From Dyella jiangningensis (lineage in GTDB: Bacteria > Pseudomonadota > Gammaproteobacteria > Xanthomonadales > Rhodanobacteraceae): 64,000 nt of DNA. Shown one piece after another: positions 53,302-60,986 of the stretch. The notes under the pieces are model-generated. The model saw nothing but the letters and a program-made list of their open reading frames with translations. It was not told where the DNA came from and searched no databases. The translations under genes were made by a program, and so were the position numbers. How positions within the stretch are numbered: position 1 is the stretch's first letter; each line of letters begins with the position of its first letter. The DNA lies in contig NZ_NFZS01000001.1 of the NCBI RefSeq assembly GCF_003264855.1, positions 1,550,001-1,614,000 of the forward strand, in the 5' to 3' direction.

Positions 53302-54012
53302 ATGAACAACGCACGCAAAGTGGTCGTCGTCACCGGCGCCTCGCAAGGCATCGGCGCCGGCCTGGTACAGGCATTCCGCGATCGCGACTATCGCGTCGTC
53401 GCCAATTCGCGCTCCATCAAGCCCTCGAACGATCCGGACATTCTGGCGGTGGCGGGCGACGTCGCCGACCCGGACGTGGCCAGGCGCATCGTGAGCGAGG
53501 CCATGGCGCGCTTCGGCCGCATCGACACGCTGGTCAACAATGCCGGCATCTTCATGGCCAAGCCGTTCACGGCGTATACCGCCGAGGACTACACCAATAC
53601 GCTGTCGGTCAACCTGAATGGCTTCTTCCATATCACGCAGGCGGCGCTCAGCGAGATGGAGAAGCAGGGCAGCGGCCACGTGGTCAATGTCACCACCAGC
53701 CTCACCGATCATGCGATCGACGGCGTGCCGTCGGTACTTGCCTCGCTGACCAAGGGCGGCCTCAACTCGGCCACGAAGTCACTGGCGGTCGAGTACGCCA
53801 AGCGCGGCATCCGCGTGAACGCCGTCTCGCCTGGCGTGATCAAGACGCCGATGCATGCGCCCGAGACGCACGAGTGGCTCGCCGCGCTGCATCCAGTGAA
53901 CCGCCTCGGTGAGATCAACGATGTCGCACAGGCGGTCATCTTCCTCGAAAGCGCAAGCTTCGTGACCGGTGAAATCCTGCACGTCGACGGCGGCCAGAGC
54001 GCGGGCCATTGA
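53302..54012 (+). CDS. SDR family oxidoreductase without the catalytic Tyr
   Basis: A 236-residue classical-type short-chain dehydrogenase. The cofactor site is TGASQGIGAGL and NNAGIF is intact. At the catalytic site the expected Tyr-x-x-x-Lys reads Ala-Ser-Leu-Thr-Lys (ASLTKGGL), so the Tyr is Ala, though Lys and the catalytic Ser region (VTTSL) remain. This SLTKGG variant recurs in a recognised SDR subgroup, so activity may be unusual rather than lost. The start at 53302 has GGAG ten bases before it; ATG at 53278 is less supported. Confidence 0.85.
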   Translation: MNNARKVVVVTGASQGIGAGLVQAFRDRDYRVVANSRSIKPSNDPDILAVAGDVADPDVARRIVSEAMARFGRIDTLVNNAGIFMAKPFTAYTAEDYTNTLSVNLNGFFHITQAALSEMEKQGSGHVVNVTTSLTDHAIDGVPSVLASLTKGGLNSATKSLAVEYAKRGIRVNAVSPGVIKTPMHAPETHEWLAALHPVNRLGEINDVAQAVIFLESASFVTGEILHVDGGQSAGH

Positions 54013-54064
54013 TGCTTCACTGGGCGGACGTTCGCGTCCGCCACCCGCCCCACGGAGAACGAAC

Positions 54065-54301
54065 ATGCCTTTCGTCAACATCAAGGTCACACGCGAGGGA
54101 GCGGCCCCCGGTCGCAGCTCGGTTGCGCCCGAGGAGAAGGCGGCGCTGATCAAGGGTGTCAGCGAATTGTTGCTGCACGTGTTGGACAAACCGCTGGACT
54201 CCACCTTCGTCGTGATCGATGAAGTAGAGATGGAGAACTGGGGTTGGGGCGGGTTGCCCGCCGCCGAGTTCCGCAGGCAACGAGCCGCCGGCAAATCCTA
54301 A
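54065..54301 (+). CDS. Tautomerase family protein (4-oxalocrotonate tautomerase-like)
   Basis: A 78-residue protein. After loss of Met the N-terminal Pro is the catalytic base of the tautomerase superfamily (PFVNIKVT). The rest, with KAALIKGVSELLLHVLDKP and FVVIDEVEMENWGWGG, fits the one-domain form that assembles as a hexamer. GGAGAACGAAC precedes the ATG. The 52-base gap after the SDR gene suggests one transcript; both may handle a carbonyl or enol substrate controlled by the LysR protein upstream. Natural substrate unknown. Confidence 0.86.
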   Translation: MPFVNIKVTREGAAPGRSSVAPEEKAALIKGVSELLLHVLDKPLDSTFVVIDEVEMENWGWGGLPAAEFRRQRAAGKS

Positions 54302-54454
54302 TCCCCCCTCCCGCCCCATCGCTGCTTGCCGGCTGTGCGCAACGGCGACGTGAGTGGCATCCGGCCTCACGCGTGGCCCTGGGGTCGCCCGATCGTCGAT
54401 ACCCACAGGGTTTGTTGCCAGGGATGGTCATTCACTCGTCTGGAAGTCATCTTC

Positions 54455-55645
54455 ATGCATGCGTCTTCGTCCAGCAGCTGGCGCGCCACGCTCGCCGGCT
54501 TGAGCGCCAGTCTTGTCGGTATCGGGCTGGCGCGTTTTGCGTATACGCCGTTGTTGCCCGCGATCATCGATGCGCATTGGTTCGCGGCGTCGGCCGCGGC
54601 GTATCTCGGCGCGGCCAATCTGGCCGGCTATCTCGCGGGTGCGGTGCTTGCACGTGGCATGGCGCGCCGGATGGGCGCGGCGGCAGCCATCCGGTTGATG
54701 ATGGTCGTCGCCACGCTGGCTTTGCTTGCCTGCGCGCTGCCGGTGTCCTTTATCTGGTTCTTCAGCTGGCGCTTCGCATCAGGTTTCGCCGGTGGCGTCT
54801 TGATGGTGCTGGCGGCGCCGACGGTGCTTCCACGGGTGCCGCCGTCACGGCGCGGGCTTGCTGGTGGCGTGATCTTCATGGGCGTAGGCGTGGGCATCGC
54901 GTTGTCGGGCACGCTCGTTCCGTTGCTGCTTCGCGAGGGGCTGACCATTACCTGGCTTGGCTTGGGCGCGATGGCGGCGCTGCTCACGCTTGCCTCGTGG
55001 AGCAGCTGGCCACGGGAAGGCGTTCACGAGACCACCACCTCGCCACACGCGCCCATGCACGGCAACAGCAGATTGCGCGTGCTCTATGCGGGTTATGGAC
55101 TCAACGCCGTCGGCCTGGTGCCGCACATGATCTTCCTGGTTGATTTCGTGGCGCACGGGCTCGGCCTGGGTCTGCATGCGGGTGCCGCGTACTGGGTGAT
55201 GTTCGGCATCGGCGCGTTGATCGGGCCATTGGCCACGGGACATCTGGCCGATCGCACGGGATTCGGACCCGCCTTGCGCCTTGCCTTCCTGATCGAAGCC
55301 GTGGCGGTGCTGCTGCCTGCCTTGGGGCTGGGGCAGTTCGCGCTCATGGTATCGAGCGTGGTGGTCGGTGCCTTCACTCCGGGTATCGTGCCGCTGGCCC
55401 TCGGGCGTGTGCATGAACTGCTGCCGCATCATGCCGAGGATCAGAAGGCGGCGTGGAGCGCAGCCACCACCAGCTTCGCGGTACTGCAGGCCACGGCCGC
55501 CTACGGCATGTCGTTCCTGTTCGCGCACAACGGCGGCGAGTATCCGTGGCTGTTCGTCATCGGTGCGACAGCCATGGTGCTGGCCCTCGCGATCGATCTC
55601 GTCGCCGCCGTCGCCGGGGCCGGGCGGCGTTTCCCGGTGACCTGA
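54455..55645 (+). CDS. MFS transporter, YbfB/YjiJ family
   Basis: A 396-residue inner-membrane transporter with twelve predicted helices. It matches the YbfB/YjiJ group: LAGLSASLVGIGLARFAYTPLLPAI at the start, VLARGMARRMGAA for the motif A region, and SAATTSFAVLQATAAYG in the second half. Sugar or drug export has been suggested for relatives, without proof. The frame extends upstream to 54326 from a TTG, but the ATG at 54455 begins just before helix 1. It is the last gene on this strand before the bufferin region, 153 bases after the tautomerase gene. Confidence 0.86.
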   Translation: MHASSSSSWRATLAGLSASLVGIGLARFAYTPLLPAIIDAHWFAASAAAYLGAANLAGYLAGAVLARGMARRMGAAAAIRLMMVVATLALLACALPVSFIWFFSWRFASGFAGGVLMVLAAPTVLPRVPPSRRGLAGGVIFMGVGVGIALSGTLVPLLLREGLTITWLGLGAMAALLTLASWSSWPREGVHETTTSPHAPMHGNSRLRVLYAGYGLNAVGLVPHMIFLVDFVAHGLGLGLHAGAAYWVMFGIGALIGPLATGHLADRTGFGPALRLAFLIEAVAVLLPALGLGQFALMVSSVVVGAFTPGIVPLALGRVHELLPHHAEDQKAAWSAATTSFAVLQATAAYGMSFLFAHNGGEYPWLFVIGATAMVLALAIDLVAAVAGAGRRFPVT

Positions 55646-55667
55646 CGCCTGGCGTGCGTGGTGTGGC

Positions 55668-55988
55668 TCAGAGTGGCTGGTCCGAGGACGTGGCGACGGT
55701 CGATGCCAGCTTGTTGACCGGGGCATCGTTCGCCACGTCGACCGGTTGAGGAGCCAGCTGCGAGGGATAGTCGACATTCCAGTCGACGCGATCGCCGGCC
55801 TCGCCACGATGCGGGTCCGGCAGCAGCCTGGACTGCACGGCCACCTGGTAAGTCGCCGCTGACGGCTGCTGCACGGCCTCGTCGGCCATCGCGAGGTGGG
55901 AGACGCCGAGCGCGACAGCGCCCAACAACAATGCGTTGATCACGCGGCGAGGGAGGGGCGGGGTCCGGGTGGAAGGCGAAAGGTTCAT
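55668..55988 (-). CDS. Small secreted protein of unknown function, downstream of bufC
   Basis: A 106-residue exported protein. A basic N-terminus, a hydrophobic core at about residues 18-33 and AMA/DEAV suggest cleavage near residue 36. The mature 70 residues are polar and rich in Ala, Val, Gln and Pro (QPSAATYQVAVQSRLLPDP), with no Cys and no recognised domain. A GGAG lies eight bases before the start. It is on the same strand as the bufferin genes and starts 78 bases after bufC, so it may belong to that transcript. It is not a bufferin itself because Cys is lacking. Confidence 0.6.
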   Translation of the reverse strand: MNLSPSTRTPPLPRRVINALLLGAVALGVSHLAMADEAVQQPSAATYQVAVQSRLLPDPHRGEAGDRVDWNVDYPSQLAPQPVDVANDAPVNKLASTVATSSDQPL

Positions 55989-56066
55989 GATGAGCTCCAG
56001 GGGATGTGGGGGATGAAGCGTGGTGTGAGGCGATGCCTAGGTTCTTCGTTGCTAAGGCGTGAGCGG

Positions 56067-56870
56067 TTACATGGCGGCGGGCGATGTCGCGTGATCGATG
56101 TCGAGCGTTTCGCCGCCTTCATCGCCGTGGATCTCGACGACGATGCCCGCCGCGATCCACTCGGCGAGCAGGGTGCCCGCCTTGGCGATGCCGGCTTCCT
56201 CACCGAGGTGGTCGACCAGGCTCTCGCACAGCGAGGCGAAGCGATCGTCGTCGCACAGCGAGCTGATCGCCGCGAACTCGATGGCGTCGATCGGCTTCAA
56301 CTGGCAAGAGAAGCCACGCCGCCACGCGATGAGGCCCGCAGGCACGTCCAGCATCGCGCCGTCGGGAGCCTCGACACCGTCCTGCCATGCAGACCACACG
56401 GCGTAGGCGTTCGTCGTGGCCGGCCGTTCGCGCAACGAGGCGTTGAGCGCGAGACGGGCATTGTCCCAATCAACCTGCGCCAGCGTGCTTGGCGGCATGA
56501 GCGCGGTATCCGTGGCGACGAACGCTTCCGACAGCGCCCATTCGATCCACGCCAGCTCGTGCAGGTCGGGATGATCCGGGAAGCGTTCGCGCAGCGTGTC
56601 GCCGAAATCGGCGCCATACGCATCGAGCGTCCAGGCGTGTGGCGGATGATCGTCGATATGCGCGACGGCCAACTGGCGAAAGGCATCGGCGCCCATGCGA
56701 GCCAGAAGGAGGGGGTAGCTCGCTTCCAGGCAGCCCACCAGTTGGACGCGGTAGTTGTTCTGGTAGACGGTGAGTCCGTGCGCGGCACCTGCGTCCAGGT
56801 GCTGCTCGACGGCAGCGGACGAAGTCACCAGCCACTGCCGGAAATCGCGTTGGAGTTCGGCGAGCTTCAT
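56067..56870 (-). CDS. bufC: HvfC/BufC-type (DUF2063) RiPP partner protein
   Basis: A 267-residue DUF2063 protein, the partner that helps the DUF692/MNIO enzyme bind its precursor peptide. The N-terminal domain is clear: LAELQRDFRQWLV, YQNNYRVQLVGCLEASYPLLLARMGADAFRQLA and FAWIEWAL-like helices. The C-terminal half (GEEAGIAKAGTLLAEWIAAGIVVEI) is the winged region that recalls a peptide-recognition element. Database name 'putative DNA-binding' is misleading for these. The start overlaps the bufB stop by four bases (ATGA). Confidence 0.87.
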   Translation of the reverse strand: MKLAELQRDFRQWLVTSSAAVEQHLDAGAAHGLTVYQNNYRVQLVGCLEASYPLLLARMGADAFRQLAVAHIDDHPPHAWTLDAYGADFGDTLRERFPDHPDLHELAWIEWALSEAFVATDTALMPPSTLAQVDWDNARLALNASLRERPATTNAYAVWSAWQDGVEAPDGAMLDVPAGLIAWRRGFSCQLKPIDAIEFAAISSLCDDDRFASLCESLVDHLGEEAGIAKAGTLLAEWIAAGIVVEIHGDEGGETLDIDHATSPAAM

Positions 56871-57712
56871 GCCGCCTCCGCCACGTCGCGCGAGCGGCAG
56901 GCGATATCGCGCGCCGTGTCGAGTTCGTCGAGAAGGTCTGCCAGCGGCGGAATCGCTCCGTCGCGTTCGATCATGGTGGCCACGGGGCCGAGGCGCAACA
57001 TGGCTTTCGCATACAGCGACCACACGTCGTCGTTCACCGCTTGGTCGTGCGTATCGATCAGCAGTCCATCGCCTTGCGTATGACCGGCCAAATGGATCTG
57101 CCGCACGCGATCAGCCGGAATGCCGTGCAGATAGACGTCCGCGTCCCAGCCATGGTTCTGCGTGCTGACGAAGATGTTGTTGATGTCGAGCAGCAGTCCG
57201 CAGCCGGTACGCCTGGACATCTCGTTGAGGAATTCCCACTCGGCCATGGTCGATGCCTCGAAGGTGAGGTAGCTCGACGGGTTTTCGAACAGCATCGAGC
57301 GGCCCATCGCCTCCTGCGCCATATCGATGTTCCGGCACACCACGGCAAGGGTTTCCTCGGTGTAAGGCAGCGGCAGCAGGTCGTGCGAGTTGAAATGCGC
57401 AAAGCGCGACCAGCTCAGGTGATCGGACACGAACAGCGGTTCGATGCGATCCACCAACGTGCGCAGGCGACGCAGGTAGCCGGGGTTGAGCCCATCGGCC
57501 GAACCGATCGACATCGACACGCCATGCAGGGCCACCGGATGCTTCTCGCGCACGCGGCGCAGGATGTCCAGCGGCTGCCCGCCGTCCACCATGAAGTTTT
57601 CCGAGATCACTTCGACGAAATCGACGGGCACGTCGCCGTCGAGGAAATCGCGGTAATGCTCCCGGCGCAGGCCCAGGCCAAAACCAGCGAACGTCGGTGG
57701 GGGATTGAACAT
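56867..57712 (-). CDS. bufB: DUF692/MNIO bufferin maturase
   Basis: A 281-residue multinuclear non-haem iron oxidase (MNIO, DUF692). This family converts Cys residues of RiPP precursors into oxygenated heterocycles (oxazolone/thioamide in methanobactin by MbnB; 5-thiooxazole in bufferins). The TIM-barrel metal site is visible as ALHGVSMSI, SDHLSWS, FENPSSY, LLLDINNIFVS, QIHLAGH, IDTHDQAV and ERDG, giving the expected His, Asp, Glu and Asn ligands. The start has GGAG seven bases upstream. It follows the bufA1-like gene by 53 bases and is coupled to bufC. Confidence 0.92.
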   Translation of the reverse strand: MFNPPPTFAGFGLGLRREHYRDFLDGDVPVDFVEVISENFMVDGGQPLDILRRVREKHPVALHGVSMSIGSADGLNPGYLRRLRTLVDRIEPLFVSDHLSWSRFAHFNSHDLLPLPYTEETLAVVCRNIDMAQEAMGRSMLFENPSSYLTFEASTMAEWEFLNEMSRRTGCGLLLDINNIFVSTQNHGWDADVYLHGIPADRVRQIHLAGHTQGDGLLIDTHDQAVNDDVWSLYAKAMLRLGPVATMIERDGAIPPLADLLDELDTARDIACRSRDVAEAA

Positions 57713-57765
57713 GGCGTGCTCCGAAAGGCTGGATAGGGAAGGGACCCGGGCGGGCCCCGTGCGGC

Positions 57766-58053
57766 TTACTGCTTGGGTTCGGTGAGCGTGCCGCCGGCGG
57801 CGAGGCAGGCGCTCTTGGTCTTCACGACGACACCCTGGCCCTTGCAATCATTGAGGCCCTTGCAGTCGTGCTTGGCGGTGGCGCAGAGGCTCTCGCCCTT
57901 GCAGGAATTGACGCCGTAGCAGCGGCCCGGCTCTTCCTTCTGCACGCCCTGGTCGGCGGCGCGCACCGGCGAGGCGATGGAGGCAACGGCGAGGGCGACG
58001 AGGGCGGCGGCAGCGGCGAAGCTGGTGCGGGGTTTGATGGCGATCGTGCTCAT
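57766..58053 (-). CDS. bufA1: BufA1-type (DUF2282) bufferin precursor
   Basis: A 95-residue DUF2282 protein. A long signal peptide (residues 1-32, cleaving after Val-Arg-Ala) is characteristic: bufferins are exported by Sec and hold copper in the periplasm. The mature 63 residues contain six Cys at 45, 51, 57, 64, 70 and 83, spaced about six apart in repeats of Cys-Lys-Gly or Cys-Tyr-Gly (RCYGVNSCKGE, HDCKGLNDCKGQG). Such Cys are modified by BufB in characterised relatives. It lies upstream of bufB with a 53-base gap and downstream of an alpha/beta hydrolase gene. Confidence 0.9.
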   Translation of the reverse strand: MSTIAIKPRTSFAAAAALVALAVASIASPVRAADQGVQKEEPGRCYGVNSCKGESLCATAKHDCKGLNDCKGQGVVVKTKSACLAAGGTLTEPKQ

Positions 58054-58093
58054 GGGATGGTTCCTTGGTGGTGGGTCGAGGAGGGAGGGGGAC

Positions 58094-58849
58094 TTACTTG
58101 ACGCTCTTGGCGGCGTCTTCGATCACTTTCGCGACCGCTTCGGGCTGCGAGATGTAGACGACGTGGCTGGCCTTGATTTCGGTGACCTTGGAGCCGGCGC
58201 GCTGGTACATCCAGCGCTGCAGGTCGGGGCTGAGCGCGTGGTCGTCGGTGGTCACCACGGCCCAGGTGGGCTTGCTGTGCCACGCGGCGACAGCCATCGT
58301 GGTGCCGAACGCGGCGGCGGTGGCCGGCACCTGCGACACCGCCATGAAGTCGGTGCGATTCCTGGTGAGATCACCGGCGAAATCGGTACCGAACTTCTTC
58401 GCATCGAAGTAGAGATGGCCATCGCGCGTCGGCACCACGTCATTGCTCGGCGCCGGCATCGAGCCGACCAGCTGCGAGAGGCTCTCGCCGACATCCGGCT
58501 GCAGCGCGGCGACGTACACCAGCGCCTTCACCTTGTCGCGATTGCCGGCCTCGGTGATCACCGTGCCGCCGTAGCTGTGGCCGACCAGCACGACCGGACC
58601 ATCCTGGCGACGGATCAGTTCACGCGCCTGCTCGACGTCGTCGGCCAGCGATTCGATATGAGGCTGCGCGACGGTGACGGTGTAGCCCTTGTGGATGAGG
58701 ATGTCGTGGACGACGCGCCAGCCGGAGCCGTCGACGAAGGCGCCCGGCACGATGACGATGTTCTTTACGCTAGTTGGCGCGGCATCGGCGGCGAAGGCCG
58801 GTGCGGTGGAGGCCATCAGCGCGATGGCGACAAACAGCAGCTTGCGCAT
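58094..58849 (-). CDS. Secreted alpha/beta hydrolase inside the bufferin run
   Basis: A 251-residue exported protein with a signal peptide (residues 1-22, ending AFAAD). The alpha/beta-hydrolase fold is plain: VIVPGAFVDGSGW, the nucleophile elbow GHSYGG with its catalytic Ser, and a late ASHVVYISQPEAVAKVI segment holding the His. Catalytic Asp lies near TTDDHALSP. It resembles EstC/pyrethroid-hydrolase-like alpha/beta-hydrolases, which have varied substrates. AGGA is eight bases before the start. It sits between doxX and bufA1 with 40-50 base gaps and so probably shares their transcript. Confidence 0.84.
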   Translation of the reverse strand: MRKLLFVAIALMASTAPAFAADAAPTSVKNIVIVPGAFVDGSGWRVVHDILIHKGYTVTVAQPHIESLADDVEQARELIRRQDGPVVLVGHSYGGTVITEAGNRDKVKALVYVAALQPDVGESLSQLVGSMPAPSNDVVPTRDGHLYFDAKKFGTDFAGDLTRNRTDFMAVSQVPATAAAFGTTMAVAAWHSKPTWAVVTTDDHALSPDLQRWMYQRAGSKVTEIKASHVVYISQPEAVAKVIEDAAKSVK

Positions 58850-58898
58850 GGAGTGCGTTCCTTGAGTCTGGATCAGAAGAGAGAGAGGGAGCGGAAGC

Positions 58899-59378
58899 TC
58901 AGTGCCGTTCGCGCCGTGCATGCCAGAGGTGGTCGAGCGACCAGTCACCGGCACCGCGCAACACCAGCGGCAACAGCAGGGCCGCCCAGCTGAGGTGCGT
59001 GGGCCACGCATCGGGATAGACGAAGATCTCGATCACCAGCGTCATCGCCAACAGGGCCAGCGCAGACATCCGCGTGAACAGGCCGAGCACCAGCAGCAGG
59101 GGAAACAGGTGTTCGGCGCCGGTGGCAAGTCGAGCTGCCCAGTCCGACGGAATCAGCGGCAACGCGTATTCCGAGGCGAACAGCTCGTAGGTCGACGGCT
59201 TGATCGAAAGGAAACCTTCGACCTTGGTGCGGCCCGACTGGAAGAACACCGCGGCAATGCCCAGGCGCGCCACCAGCGGTATCAGCGCGTCGGGTAACCG
59301 GTGCGATCCGCGGGCAGCCAGCGACGGAGCGTCGCTGGCCGGCAAAGCGGGCGACCACGTCCGCTCCGCGGTGTTCAC
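58899..59378 (-). CDS. DoxX family membrane protein
   Basis: A 159-residue DoxX protein with four hydrophobic helices ([25 protein letters not shown] begins the first; [27 protein letters not shown] the next two). DoxX proteins often accompany bufferin and other MNIO loci and are thought to link to quinone or thiol redox at the inner membrane. The start is a GTG overlapping the bufA2 stop (GTGA); an open frame running through bufA2 upstream is a shadow. About 35 residues precede the first helix. Confidence 0.87.
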   Translation of the reverse strand: MNTAERTWSPALPASDAPSLAARGSHRLPDALIPLVARLGIAAVFFQSGRTKVEGFLSIKPSTYELFASEYALPLIPSDWAARLATGAEHLFPLLLVLGLFTRMSALALLAMTLVIEIFVYPDAWPTHLSWAALLLPLVLRGAGDWSLDHLWHARRERH

Positions 59379-59650
59379 GACTTGGCCTCGAGGGAGCCGT
59401 GCCCCTTGGGCGTCTCGATAGTGGTGCAGGTGCCCTTCTTGACCAGTACCCAGGCATTGCCCTGGTAGTCGACCTTGGAGGTACCCGCGCAGGTGGTGCC
59501 AGGGCCGGCGGCGCAATCGTTCTTGCCGGCCTGGGCAACGCCGTAGCATTTTTCCATCGGGGTCTTGGCTTCGTCGGCGTGGACGGAACCGGCGAGCGCG
59601 GCGAGGCTCAGGGCAAACGAGGCGGCAAGGGCGGCGTGCGTACGCTTCAT
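59375..59650 (-). CDS. bufA2: BufA2-type bufferin precursor
   Basis: A 91-residue secreted protein. The signal peptide ends at His-Ala/Asp-Glu (residue 25). The mature part has four Cys at 35, 46, 54 and 75 in the BufA2 pattern: [34 protein letters not shown] and [16 protein letters not shown]. Compared with the bufA1-like precursor it has fewer Cys and conserved Gly/Asp/Trp between them. AAGGA lies seven bases before the ATG. No second MNIO gene is seen near, so BufB at 56867 would have to serve both precursors, or another maturase lies elsewhere in the genome. Coupled to doxX. Confidence 0.9.
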   Translation of the reverse strand: MKRTHAALAASFALSLAALAGSVHADEAKTPMEKCYGVAQAGKNDCAAGPGTTCAGTSKVDYQGNAWVLVKKGTCTTIETPKGHGSLEAKS

Positions 59651-59688
59651 GGGGCGATCCTTTGGTGATGGGTGAGTGAGGTGTGGAT

Positions 59689-60099
59689 TCAGACGAGCGT
59701 GATCGTGACGTCGATGTTTCCGCGGGTGGCCTTGGAGTACGGGCAGGTCTGGTGCGCGGCGTCGATCAGCGACTGCGCAACGGCGCGGTCGAGACCCGGC
59801 AGCGACACGGCAAGGCGTGCCTGCAGGACGTAACCGCTCTCGCCATTGGCCAGGTCGATCTCGGCGGACACGGCGGTGCCGGCGGGCAGGGCGATCTTGT
59901 TGGCGCGGGCCGCCAGGGTCATTGCGCCGATGAAGCAGGCCGACCAGCCCGCGCCAAACAGCTGCTCCGGGTTGGTGCCGGTGCCGCTGGAGCCGGGCGT
60001 CGAAAGCTTGATGTCGAGGCGACCATCGTCGCTGCGGCTCTGGCCGTCGCGGCCGCCGGTGGTATGGGTCTTGCCGGTGTAGAGGATGGTGCTGGACAT
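59689..60099 (-). CDS. ohr: Organic hydroperoxide resistance protein, Ohr
   Basis: A 136-residue OsmC-fold peroxidase of the Ohr group, which reduces organic and fatty acid hydroperoxides with lipoyl groups as donors. Catalytic Cys55 (GWSACFIG) and resolving Cys119 (HQTCPYS) are in place, with the TGTNPEQLF and KATRGNIDV motifs. AAGGA precedes the start by nine bases. It lies 38 bases upstream of bufA2 on the same strand, so it may be the first gene of the bufferin transcript; no ohrR is beside it. Confidence 0.92.
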   Translation of the reverse strand: MSSTILYTGKTHTTGGRDGQSRSDDGRLDIKLSTPGSSGTGTNPEQLFGAGWSACFIGAMTLAARANKIALPAGTAVSAEIDLANGESGYVLQARLAVSLPGLDRAVAQSLIDAAHQTCPYSKATRGNIDVTITLV

Positions 60100-60226
60100 G
60101 GCGGTTTTCCTTGGGAGTGGGTGGTCATGGCTGGTGATCAGCCGGTGTGCATAGGAAACCGTCGGCGGGTATCCCTCGTGTGTCCCGCGATGGGCCAAAA
60201 CGCATCGAAATGTGTAGTTGCGGGCG

Positions 60227-60300
60227 TTGGATACATTTGGATACAAGTCCGCCGCGCCCGGCGTCGCTGGCGCCCTGGGCGCTTGTACAAAGCGATACAA
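60227..60300. promoter_or_regulatory. Two pairs of 10-bp-spaced GATACA-type repeats in a divergent promoter
   Basis: In the 304-base gap between ohr and the redoxin gene, TTGGATACA is repeated with GATACA beginning at 60230 and 60240. A second pair, TGTACAA at 60284 and GATACAA at 60294, has the same 10-base step, 54 bases from the first. A 10-base step puts both half-sites on one DNA face, as in sites of OmpR-family regulators, and such a regulator is coded 0.7 kb away. I see nothing else notable in this gap. Confidence 0.55.
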
Positions 60301-60403
60301 AAAGCCTGTTCGGCCGACATGCCCGGGATAAACGGGGTTGTTCCAATGCATGCACACAGGATGCGCACCCGCCGCGCGTCCACTGCCTATGGAGACCCCG
60401 ACC

Positions 60404-60946
60404 ATGATTTCCCTTCGTTACGCAGCCGCCGCCCTCGCCCTCGTGGCGGCACTGTTCGCCGCCTGGCCCGGTACCGGCAGCGTCGCCAACGCCGGCACGC
60501 CCGTTGCCCAGGCAACAGCCCCCGATTTCACCGGCGCCACGCGCTGGTTCAACTCGTCACCGCTGTCCATGGATCAACTGAGGGGCAAGGTGGTGCTGGT
60601 GGAGTTCTGGACGCGCGAATGCATCAATTGCCTTCACGTGCTGCCGCACACCAAGGAGCTCTATCAGCGCTACGCAGGCGATGGCTTGGTCGTGGTCGGC
60701 GTGCACACGCCCGAGTACGACGAAGAACGCGATCCCGCCGCGTTGAAGGCAGCCATCCAGCGCCTGGGCATCACCTATCCGGTGGCCCAGGACAACGAGA
60801 GCCATGTGTGGAATGCCTACGGCAACCAGTTCTGGCCAGCCATCTATCTGATCGATCAGAACGGGAAGGTGGTGTATCGCCACGTGGGTGAGGGAAACTA
60901 CGAGCAGACCGAGGCCGCTGTCCGCAAGCTGCTGGGCAAGGCCTGA
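60404..60946 (+). CDS. Periplasmic TlpA-like redoxin
   Basis: A 180-residue exported thioredoxin-fold protein. A signal peptide or N-terminal anchor spans residues 1-32. The active site is Cys-Ile-Asn-Cys (73-76) in VEFWTRECINCLHVLP; a cis-Pro occurs in QFWPAIYLI. The longer helix after strand 3 (PEYDEERDPAALKAAIQRLGI) marks the DsbE/TlpA/DipZ-C-like group. It would reduce or isomerise thiols, or protect Cys ligands for copper, in the periplasm. GGAG lies ten bases before the ATG at 60404; ATGs further up lack one. Divergent from ohr and 40 bases before the response regulator gene. Confidence 0.87.
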   Translation: MISLRYAAAALALVAALFAAWPGTGSVANAGTPVAQATAPDFTGATRWFNSSPLSMDQLRGKVVLVEFWTRECINCLHVLPHTKELYQRYAGDGLVVVGVHTPEYDEERDPAALKAAIQRLGITYPVAQDNESHVWNAYGNQFWPAIYLIDQNGKVVYRHVGEGNYEQTEAAVRKLLGKA

Positions 60947-60986
60947 CTCACGCACCACCGCACGCCATCCAACCAACGGAGACGGC

